A DNA stretch of 64,000 nt from Ascidia mentula (Eukaryota; Chordata; Ascidiacea; Phlebobranchia; Ascidiidae), in NCBI GenBank assembly GCA_947561715.1, contig OX387203.1, forward strand, positions 12,772,001 through 12,836,000. Reading direction: 5' to 3'. The first letter of the stretch is position 1. Every line of letters starts with the position of its first letter. The position numbers and the translations under genes are program-made. Below, in pieces: positions 22,566-33,400 of this stretch. Under the pieces are notes generated by a model. The model saw only the letters and a list, made by a program, of their open reading frames with translations. It made no database searches and was not told where the DNA came from.

Positions 22566-23039
22566 CAGGGTTGCCATTTGGCCGTCTTCACGGCCAAATT
22601 CCAGAAATTTGGCCGTTTGAAAATCGGCCTGGCCGCGAAAAAATCGTTTGGCCGAATTTCACTTGGTACTATATAAATCCACAAAAGGCATTGCTGGTTT
22701 CAGGTTATCAATAGATTTGTGGACGATTGTGTTGTCATAAATATGTCTCCGAAAAATTGTTACGTCATAAACTAATCTTGACTGAGTTGGCAAAGAATTA
22801 TGCTGCAATCGTAATGTTTTAGCAACATAACCGGTTTTGAAACCACTGATAAGCATATAGATAACAGTGTTTTAAACATACAATTTACGAATTTATTTCC
22901 GGCTATATAGTCGTTTTTATAGAAATCATCAAACTTATAACGTGATTTGGCCGTAAGAGAAAAAAACAACCAAAAACGTGATTTGGCCGTAAGTGAAAAA
23001 AAATTGGTCGTCAAGTGTTTTGACCATCTGGCAGCCCTG
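22566..23039. mobile_element. hAT-superfamily MITE, 474 bp
   Basis: Ends CAGGGTTGCCA and TGGCAGCCCTG form terminal inverted repeats. An exact 8-bp target duplication flanks them, the hAT hallmark. Several TTGGCCGT words in both orientations cluster inside both ends, as transposase-binding subterminal repeats do. No transposase is encoded. The intact relative at 20305-20790 is the empty site. Confidence 0.92.
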
Positions 23040-23352
23040 CCGAGTAGAGGGAACGAGATTGACCAAATGATAGACCGAATGACGCGCAAAAAACATCGTA
23101 TGTGTATGAAACCAAGGTACGTTTGTTTATCGTTTTGTGTATTTAGTTAAAAGGTTGCAAAGGTAGTTTCTTTGGCAGATGTTCTTAATAGTCTTAGGAG
23201 TCAGATAAACGGCAGTGTTTCGTTCTGCACACCTTAGGTCACTGCAAATCCAATGCCAGTTCCGGACTTGGATCGAGCACCATCAGTTGCGATTCCGCAT
23301 AAGTTGGACAAGTCCAGTCCAAACTTGTCAAAAGCATCAATTACTAAAGATA

Positions 23353-23912
23353 TCAGCACCAGTTGTCGTGCCCTTCATTGACTGTAGTGACAGAAGCTTC
23401 CGTTTCGTTTAACTCTTTGTCCACTCCTTTTATAAACATGGCCATATGTGCTGTATCCTTCTGGTCCGTGCTTTTATCGATCGCAAAATTCCATGAAACA
23501 AAGTTCTTCACCTTATCCTTGAGATAACTAATATCACAAGCAAGATCATCGATACGCCTCGCTATCGTCCACCGTGACAGACTTATTTCCTCGAACTCAC
23601 TCTTCATTTTAGGGCCTATTTCTTCTGCAAAATCGACTGCTTCAAAAAATTACCGTCAGAATACGGTTTCATAGTTTGAGCTATTCTCTACGCAATAAGG
23701 TAACCACATCGGACTGCTTTTTCGCTATCGCTATGCATTTTTTGAAACATCGAACGCTGGCTTTTTAATTCTTCCTGCAATTGCCTCATTTTCAGCTTTC
23801 TGTTATGTCCATCTAGTTTTCCATAAACACTTTCAGAATGCTTTGTCTCATATTGTCGTTTAACGTTGTATTCTTTAGTAACATTAACAGTGTGATTGCA
23901 AATAAGACACAA
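23353..23912 (-). pseudogene. hAT transposase fragment (GTF2IRD2-like)
   Basis: Two minus-strand frames resemble the N-terminal part of Charlie-like hAT transposases, the family that gave rise to the GTF2IRD2 C-terminus. 23912-23688 has a zinc-finger-like C-x2-C (CLICNHTVNVTKEYNVKRQY) and the downstream basic helix. 23607-23353 has SLSRWTIARRIDDL and FAIDKSTDQKDTAHMAMFI, which contains the first catalytic aspartate region. A stop just after 23688 and a frameshift between the two pieces break the gene. Most of the DDE core and the dimerisation domain are absent. It lies 100 bp from the split repeat, but its orientation and content do not match the MITE at 22566. Confidence 0.75.
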
Positions 23913-26900
23913 ATGCCTAATCTGAATTTTAAATAAAGAAATACTGAAAAGTCTGTAGGTTTTATGCTATGTTTACTCAGTGGTAACACAAAACCTAACT
24001 ATAACTCCAAAAAGACTCCAACACTGTGCAATTAGTAATTACTGGGTTGTATTAAAATTAGTAAGACATTCGAATACTCACAATAAAAGATGCAATTTCA
24101 ATGACGAATATCGAGTAAATCCAATTGGCGTTGAGACAGTACAAATGTTCAATATTACGTTTTCAGAAACTGTCTGGCTTTACAGCCCAAGCGGTCAATT
24201 ATAAAGACTAACTTTCAGGCGTGTTGACCGGGTAAAAATGTCATAAACAAACGTAGATTACATAAAAATGATAAGGCTTTGGTCAGCGGAAAAGTCCGTT
24301 GTTACTAAGCTGACCAAAAAGATTCTCTCACGTGCTAGAGCAGGCTTATCAGATTTATAACGCACGAGTATCATGACTTGGCGAATTAAAGAGTGACGTG
24401 CGTTAATGAACGAATGTTGGTTAAACAAACAACAGCGATAACATACAATTTTCATTATCTTCTAGAAGTCCATCTTGTCTGAAACATTCGCTTCTCTTCC
24501 TCTACCTTCCTCTTTTTGATCTTCTGCAAGTTTGCTACAAAATTTGCCATTACGGAGTGATAATTAGGCCTAAACTCCTAGTCCGAAATTTATACCCGCA
24601 CTATGTTTGTTATATCACCATGCCCACACCTGGCCAATCGGACATTGACTTGGTGTATATGCCTGGATTTTATCATGAAAGGTAATGTCAGGACGCACAA
24701 GGCCATGGCATGCCATAATACGACTGGTGAAAACCTATAATTTGCCGTGGCAAGTACTGGTATAAACTAATATAAACATCTGGTTGATACTGTATTATGC
24801 ACGGCAAATATCTGAATTATCCAGTGCATATCCCAATTTTACGCACGTGTCCCTGGTCTAAAGGAGTGATAACCACAACACAAAAAAACATACAATTTTA
24901 TAATATAAAACTAAACAACATTGTCACTGTCCAGAATTTATGAATCACTAGGAAACGGCTTCCTGCCAAATCCACCTGAAACCGCCTATGTGCCAGATCA
25001 ATTTGAACCCGCATCTGTGCTTGCGATGGTGTCCTTTTGTCGCCGTTCCCTCCCATGGTTCCAGTCACTAGCCTGGCTTAATACCAACTTTACTTCATTT
25101 CCAACAGTTTCATAAGAACTATTCGCAAATGTGGTGTACTGCAGTATTGCTGAAACAAATACAATGACTTATAATTTTTCAAATGACAATGGCTATTTAT
25201 TGATAGCTGATACAGTGCAAATCACAAAAAAAAAACACACACAGATAACAATAATAACGTCCATTCCGAAGATAAAATATATGCTACTTACTTCACAACA
25301 TTAAGTGAACTGTATGATTTTTGAATTTTATTTTTTGGCTTGGGCTTCTCTTCTCCCCACACCACTTCATGAAAATTGTTAGGCCAATGAAAATTGTTAG
25401 GCCAAAAATTTCTTACTGTGGGGCGCAAGCATTTCCTATTTTCTACTTGCATGGCAATTACTTTTGGATCCTTAAAAAGAAGTCCAACTTAATCACTGGC
25501 AAAACACATTGAAACTGCCCAAATATGGAAGTATAATTCTGAAACAAACCTACTTAGCATTTTTTCAGTAGCTCACCCAATTCCTCTTCTGTTTTTGCAG
25601 GATAAATGAATGAAAGCATGGTAATGACCTGCATCTATCAAATCATTTCATCATTCATGCTGCGCCCTGTCTACGTCACCAAGACGTTCGACAACAATCT
25701 TGTCATCACCTTTAACACCAACGTCATTTGCCTTTTTCCTAAACCCAATTAACTGCACGCTCCCTGGCTATATATTCCGATAAAATTTATCAAGTAACCA
25801 GAGAGAGGGGGAAAGACAAGCAAAGCCTAACCAAGCCAAGACTGAACTAAGAGACGAGAAGACCATAAGTCAAAGAGTAGATCAAGAAACTATTGTGTTG
25901 ATTTTCGCCAAGCTATACTAGCTTTATTGTTTAAGAACCGATTGATGCGTGGTTTGTAAGTTGTCGATGGTTTTTGTTTGAGTTTTAACGAATTAAATTG
26001 AAGGATAAATCTTAAAGGCCTACAGTCTTTGTTTAAATAGTAACGCAGGAGTCAGATATACGGCAGTGTTATATTTTGTACTACGTTCCGCGAACGGTCA
26101 GTGCAGACCTAGTTGTTCTCTCATTTGTCAGTTGCATTTTCAACTTTTCTTCAAAACTCACAACAGTTTTTTGTAGTGTTCCTATTTCATCTAAAATTTT
26201 GTCCTGCTTTCTTTGCACTGAAAGTGTTGATGATGGCAGTTGTAATATATGGTGAATCATGTTCTGCATATCATCACTGTTTCTGACAACCTTTGCTGCA
26301 ATCGGTGATTTGTGGGGTTGTGCAAAGAGTCGTTTTCTTGGTGATGATTAAAGACTATACCTAAAGATATTTAGTCAGAGCATTTTACCAAATTTATTCA
26401 GTCAAATACTAAAATTCTTTGCAACACTTTTGCAGGCACATTGTGTCAACAAATACAATGGCTTACCTTTGTAAGGGCACAGTGGCTTGTGTGTGTGAAA
26501 CATTCCTATCAGTCTCACATGGTGAACTCTGAACTGATATATCCACAGGCATGCAAACATACTTATATCAACAAGTTGGATTACAGGTTTCAAGCTGCTG
26601 TTTCTACAGTATTTAAGTGATTCCTGTAACTTTAATATGTTATCTAATTCGCCATTCATATGATCCTGTGTGTAGGAAAACACTATAAATTGATTTAGTG
26701 AAATGCAATGTGAATATGTACCTCAAGTCCTTCTTCAATTTAAAAAACAGCATCTAAATTGGTCATTAATTGAAAGTGTCGACTAACGATGTCTTCATAA
26801 CAAATATTTATTAATAATTCGTAATGAATAAAAAAAACTGTTTTAATAAACCTTGAAATTTGTTTAATTTTGTTTATATTTGCATACAAATGTTATTCCA

Positions 26901-27719
26901 TCTTCTAATTTATAAATTTCATTTCTCCGTTTTTTGAATGATTCATTTGAAATAAAAAGTACTTAGGTATTGTACAGTAACATTTACACACCAAAGGTGC
27001 CCAATAGAAGAGAAAAATCACAAATTTGGTACACCAGTTGTTGAACGAACACTCAAACACCATATCCAAAAAAAGGCCACAGAAATGTTTGGCATGTGAT
27101 AGATAGTGCTCAAAAAAAGGCCTCCATCATTGCTTTAGTTTTGCATCACTACAATTATACAACAACTAAAATACAAAACTCTATCAAATTGCACAAAGTT
27201 GTGTAACGTTTGTTGTTTTGCAGCTTTCTCCTTTTTTTGCCACCGCAGATTTCTTAATTTTTGAGAAAGTCTTTTGCAAAATACAATATGATTTAACCAC
27301 AACATAAACACACTTGGATAAATGTAGTAACCAGTTTAGGCTAGGATCCACAATTCACCATCAAGTAACGTCAAACACGCATGCCAAAATATTAAAGTAA
27401 CGTTTTAGTTACATGGGTTACTTTAAACTAAAGAACCCCCTTCTTGAAACAAAAATAATATAATACACGAATGCATAATGACATGACCTTAAATGATAGG
27501 CGTTTACTTGCATGGCATACTGTTATAGACAAAACATGCTTTATAGCAGTTCGGCTTTTAAACGTAGTGACTAATTAATATTGCGTTAAGACATATAAGT
27601 TACAATTACAGTACCGAGTTGCAAATGGTGGTTAGTCATTACGTACAGTTCTTTTCTCGCGTCCGTCAGGGTAATGGAGCGAAGAACCACTATGTTTTTT
27701 TTCGACACAAAATTCACTC
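23913..27719. other. No gene seen; minor repeats
   Basis: Unassigned AT-rich sequence. 25366-25402 holds a short tandem repeat of ATGAAAATTGTTAGGCCA. About 26030-26110 shares the word GGAGTCAGATATACGGCAGTGTT-like end (GGAGTCAGATA, CGGCAGTGTT) with the repeats at 20.7 and 23.2 kb, and is followed by a minus-strand frame (26269-26081) with coiled-coil-like composition that I cannot assign. Confidence 0.45.
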
Positions 27720-28510
27720 CTAATCAAGTAAAATGTCGTGAGAATCACGAAGTACCATGCAACAGAATATTACAAAAATAAACGGAACAAACCAATTTGT
27801 TAAAGCAAAAGTAATCACGTCGGGCAAGTTCACTATTGCAGCGTGCCAACTTGAATTCTCAGTCGCTGTTATAACTAAAACTAACATGCGTGTTGCTACA
27901 ACATTGCCAAACTGTATGGCATTTTTTAGAAGTTGAACCATCGTTTACTTTTGAAGAAGTCATTTTTTGCTTCAGGTCCTAAACATGAGTGCATATTAAT
28001 TGGTCCAAAGTACTTCATTTGACTTGGTAGATGCAACAGATAATGCATCTTTGGGGTAAATGTTGAAGCACTATAAATTTTTCGAAATTGGTTGTTGTGC
28101 AATGCAACAGCTAAATACAATTCTGCCACTGTATCATCAGATGAAACAGGGGAAAAGCGAATTACCACAATCCGCTGCAAGAACAAAAATGACTTCCATG
28201 CTTCATAGTTATCTACAACTAAGTGATCAATTACAAGCGGCAAAATAGCTACAAGCACTTTCATAGACGCTGCTGTTTGTGGCAGAACATATGTGTTTTC
28301 TTTCAATAGTTTCTGGTTTGTCAAGACGATGAACATCAAAAAAACTTTATTCGTTTGTTTTAAAGTGAAGAGTCTTTGTTCAAATATAAAGCGGTGCAAT
28401 AATAACTTCAGTTACAATTTTGCAACTTCTTCTAATAAGACATGCATAGGATCATGGAGTAGACACCGACAAACATCAAATCCATCAATATCAACCAAAA
28501 AACTTTAATA
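27720..28510 (-). pseudogene. Unclassified transposase-like gene fragment
   Basis: On the minus strand, 28490-28410 reads DIDGFDVCRCLLHDPMHVLL, which resembles the conserved 'CLPPDxMHDVLEG' box of a large family of transposon-encoded proteins in cnidarians, fish and arthropods. 28399-27926 continues with TFTPKMHYLLHLPSQMKYFG and LGPEAKNDFFKS, matching that family's 'HYLxHxPxxxxxFGPL...EAKHxFFK' motif. The reading then shifts by one base at about 27930 into a frame reading KNAIQFGNVVATRM. At least two frame changes break it. The superfamily is not certain to me. The tract is a relic and no terminal repeats were seen. Confidence 0.5.
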
Positions 28511-28519
28511 CCCCAAACT

Positions 28520-30445
28520 TTGGACTTAAAACTTTCTTGATTTCAGAGTAACTTCGTCAAGATTTTGTAATCGTTCCATGTGTATTTGTTTTACTTTTAG
28601 ATTATTTGGCGTTTCAAAAGCATTATGCTGCATCTCATTATAAGACAGAATCGACTCCCTTGTACAATGCTCTAAAACAAAAAGAGATTGCCAAAAAAGG
28701 ATATCACTAAAACATAAAAGAAAAAACTCACCCAGCGCTGCACGTTTCCACCATTCGCCACAATTCAATGAACTGACGACAAAAGCTTCTTTGTTGCGTC
28801 ATACGAAGCGAACCAATAGCTAATTCTCTTACAAATGGCGCAATGGAAAAAAAATCACACGAAATATTTAAAGTTACTTTTGGTAGATATATCAGTACGG
28901 TTCAAATGTGTAACCAAATTCGAACTAAAATTATTTTTAAAATTTAACTAAGCAATGTACTGTTTGGCCGTTTTTTTGAACAAAACATTTCATAACTTTT
29001 TCAGGTAATTTATAAATTTCCCTTTTGTACTTCCGTTGCAACTTTCTTCCAACCAGCCATAAACACACTTGGTCATTAGGGCAATGCACGGTTCGAACGT
29101 GTTCGCCAGGTAACAAAGATACGACTCTTGACAAACATTGAACATATAATAAACCTAAACATCAAATTATGGTGTGAATTTAATCGAACGTATTGTGCTA
29201 AAGAAGGTTTAGTTACTAAACACAAGATTTCGGCATAATTAGCACTATAGAGAAATTCATGTGTTTAAAATCAATCCCGAATGTGTTTAGAAGTGTTTAT
29301 TTAAAATTTCGTTTAGAAATTGAACACGTCGCAAGTGTAACACAAAAAATGCGTAACGTTTCAAAACACTTTTTTGGCTGATTACACTATTTATGTGTTT
29401 AAATTTATTACACCTAGTTTACAGTGTAGTGAAACGACTTAAAGCTTGTAAACATGCGAAACGCAACAAATATCTTTACTCCAGCTGCGACTTTGAAAGC
29501 ATTCAGTTTGGCCAGAGTTGTTGATTAGGGAATTTAGAAAAAAAAAGACTATTTGTAGGATAAAGATCCCTGATGTCCATGCAAAAGATTTAACGCAACA
29601 CGCGTTTACGCGCATTCAAATAATGGTTGGTTATTTTTCACTAGTTTATGATCTTTCGTTTTCGGCCAGCAGTTGGCGCTGTAGGGCAAATCCAGCAAAA
29701 CTTCCTTGATGAAGTGCTGTCATGTCAGAGGTGCTAAACTTATCTTACCACAGTGTAGGAGAACTCTGTCTCTGATACCTGGGTGGAGAATAACAACACA
29801 ACAAAAGTGAAACGAATTTAAGTAAATCGAGTCGGAACATGCGTGTTTTGCAAAATTGTCCGGGAATCGATTTCGCAATTATCGATCGTCTCGTTGTAAA
29901 ACAAAACTTACATTGCAATATCACTTGTAATACTTTCTGACACTGATCGTATTTCATACTACATCTAATGGAAGACTTGACATTATTACAAAACCATCAA
30001 TTCCTCCTCCTGCACCATCAACTTCTTCCTCCTCGTATAAGAATTTACAAGTTCAAGAATACACAAACTTTTACCCTCTTAACACTGTGTTTATTGATAA
30101 CAACAACAAGTGGCACAAAACAAAACAATTGTCAGCATTTGAAAAGTTACATTTTCATAAACAGCAATAATACTCCAACCAATTACTGACGATGGAAAGT
30201 AAGTGCCAAACAGTAACTATGGTTGTCGCAAATAATATTGAATATCTACAAAAGTTGATACAACGTCAAGGAAACAAGAAAACAGAGTTAGTACCCGAAA
30301 CAGCTTTCTGCTTAAATTACTTTGCCATCACAAACCAAATAGGATTCTGCACATGGAAGGTACGCGAAAAACAAGAGCAGTTTTCGAAAATTCGATCTCA
30401 GGAAAACGTACTTCACATTTTACACAAACTAAATGCAAGGTTTAT
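28520..30445. other. No gene seen
   Basis: Downstream flank of the minus-strand GPCR gene. Scattered short frames (28768-28526, 29968-30189) show no family resemblance. The latter is low-complexity, Thr/Leu-rich. Confidence 0.45.
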
Positions 30446-33400
30446 TTACAGAGTGGTTTCTGCTTCAACCGAAATCACATTTTTCTGTTGATCTTTCTGT
30501 GGTCTGCGCCTAAAAACGGCTCGTAGGCCATCCCGGACTCTATCATAAAGCAGTTTCGGGGCGTTGGAGTAGGATTTAGAGAGCTGTTGATAGGGAGCAG
30601 GATAATTGCTGACATCGCGTACATCACTGGAGGCATACGGACTCCACCGAAGTTCACAAATGTCATAATGGAAATTGGAATCCAGCAGAGAAAATCGGTA
30701 ATTAACAGTCGAATGATTTTCTTTTGCATTTCTGACGTAACAAACAGTGATAATGGTATGGTATGTTATGTCTGCAAATACGAATGTGCTTTACCTTTGT
30801 TTTGTGTTGCCGTCCTTGTATCTGTTGTTCGCTCGGTCACTTCCTTGGCACTGGCAGTTGACTTCCTGTAAATCCAAAAATACGCAATTGCCACAAAGAT
30901 GAAGGCCAGAAAGTTGAGAGTAATGATGGCGATTGAATACCCCCATGCCTTGTCTTTGGTTGTTACATAAAGTTTGCTGATGCAAACACTGCTGCTGCTG
31001 TAATATCTATACATAAACAATTTTGTGGCGATAAAATTAAAGATTTTGCTGGCAGAAAAACAAACCCCAAATATCCAGAAATACCAAATAGCTCAGTGTA
31101 ATTGTAATCCTTAAGAATATCCATAAAATCCATCCAGGAATTAGCATCATCCACGCGCTTGAGGACAGTGTTGAGTACTTGGGAATTGTTGCTTGTGCAG
31201 TTGTGTTGGAAAGTTACAAATCGATTCATGAAGTTATTCACGCCTGTATACGCAACGCGAGCTTCATTTGAAACTGGTTTCACCACCAATATCGACGACA
31301 ATATCTTACCAGAAAAGTCGACTGCAACATTTTCAAAAAACGGATTCTCATTCATCAAAGCTTTGGTTTCAAACAAATGTTGAAGTTGAGTTGCGAGTGG
31401 AATAAAAGCAATTGTAAAGGACAATGCCCAGGAGAGAATAATGGAAAGGATGACTGTTTTCAATTTCGGTTTCAAGGATGCATTGAATGGCTGAAACACA
31501 AGAGAACATTATTTGCATTAAAAAGCAATCTGTTTGCAAGCTCGGCGGTCTTTTCAGATCGAGGGACGGGGAATGTAGTTGTCAGTTCGAATCCCATCGA
31601 ACTGGACATTGTTCCCTCTTTCTGTACACAGTAGTTCCAAAATTGGGCAAAACTGCGTCATTTCAACTGTGTTGGGGTTTGCTAAGCTTACATGCAAGAG
31701 TGTTCGTTTCAGTTTTGTTTAACATGTTAGGCGGAGTGAGAGTGATAACAAATAAGTTTCCGGATATAAAAGATTACCGGAGAGAAAGTTGTCATAAACT
31801 TTTGGAAATGGCCGTCACCGGTTCAACTAAGTTGACAATAACATAACAACCAAATTCAATTGTTTTACTCACGTTTTTCACAGCATACAGTCGGAATATG
31901 GTCAACAGAATCATTGTAAACACCGATGTTTCGCTTGACAGCAAAACCAAAACCCCCATTGTGGTGCAACTTCCGCTTGATCTCCAAATAAGGTCATTGG
32001 CACAATAATTTCCGGAGTATCTGACACCAGCGGCGTCCAGCATGATCAGATAAACTCCCATGAGTAGATCGGAAACGGATAAATTCAAAACGAGCAGATG
32101 ATTTGTGCGAAATGCAGCAGATTGTGATTCTGTCGTCGCCAACGTTTTGCTTTCCATCATCATGACAATCTCAAAAGCAAATTTTTGTTTTTTTTTACAC
32201 ATTATCTTATTGTACAACAAGATCAGAAAAATCACCAAATTTCCGGCAATGGCGAGCAGCCCCATTATCCACACAATGGCTCGTAGAAATGGGTTTGCAA
32301 TCAACTCGTATCGTGATGAAAATATATTTTCGTTTATCACTTTTGTGTTTGTTGGGCACTCGTCTGACCAATCAAAGCAGTCGCCGACTCCATCGAACTT
32401 CTGTGAGTTCTTCGAAAATTGAAGAAAACTTATTTTAATTTGGTATAAAAATCATGTTGGGAAATGACTGTTTTGTGTGCAATTGGTGAGCAGACTTACA
32501 GCAAACTTTCTATAAACTTAACGGGTGTCAAAAAGATTAGACAAAAACATAGTAAATCAAAAAATCTTAAATTATTGATATGTGTTTACCTTCTCCTTCT
32601 TAATGAACAATGGTTGTTTGTTTCCGCAATAAAACCTTCCATCATTTGTGCAGTTTGTTTCGTCACTTTGATCGTCGCAGTTAATTGTGAGGTCACAAAC
32701 ATCCGATTCGTTGACAGCAATCTGTTTACGAAAGGTTTTTATTTGTTTTTGTCACAACGACACAAATGGTATGGAATTGTAAAAGTTTTTAGTGAAGCAT
32801 GTTTTTAACTAACGTTATTAACATCATTGTGAATAAATAATGGGTTTTGTGGGCAACAATACATAATAGTAAATAGATAACTAATAATGGCAGTGAAAAT
32901 AAAAAAATAACAAATCTGTTTAGTTTTTAAAACACTAGAACAGCATTTAGAAACTACCAAGTTTGTCAGCAACGGATATTTTTACTTTAGTCCTGTACAA
33001 CGCTGGACAGTAGAATCTTCCTTCCTTTGTGCACAATTCTTCTGGATATTCGTCTCTTTCATCCCTGCAATCGATAAAACCGTCGCAGACTTTGGACATA
33101 GGAATATTTAAAAGTCCGTCTTTTGGGTCGCAGTGTTTCCGATGTTTGCAAAGTTGACGATCTTCATCGTGGTCGAAGTATCGATCTGTGTCACTATTGC
33201 GGAAGCGACGACTGCAGTCCCGCCGGCCATCGCACAGTAGTTCGTTGCCAAACGTGCGCCATATCCTAGTGCTCACCATCCAACCCTGTGTAAAACACAT
33301 CACGTGGTTCCTGTTGTGCGAACGATTTGTTGCGCATGCTGGAAGGAATATTTTTGTTATAATTTTAAACGAATATTTTTATTAGTATTGTAAGGCTTGT

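Larger units (their letters stand above)
22306..23250 (+). repeat. Dispersed repeat, direct copy 2, split by a hAT MITE
   Basis: Matches 20305-20790 from the first bases (GAGAAACTGTTTTATTTAAAC) up to CACTGCA at about 23247. The match is interrupted only by the 474-bp insertion at 22566-23039. Confidence 0.8.

Noticed and set aside
29968-30189. Plus-strand frame of 73 codons
   Set aside because: Low-complexity composition with no motif or conserved neighbour.
32105-32422. Plus-strand frame over the first transmembrane exon
   Set aside because: It is an antisense shadow of the receptor exon 32400-31873, whose splice sites and protein match are clear.
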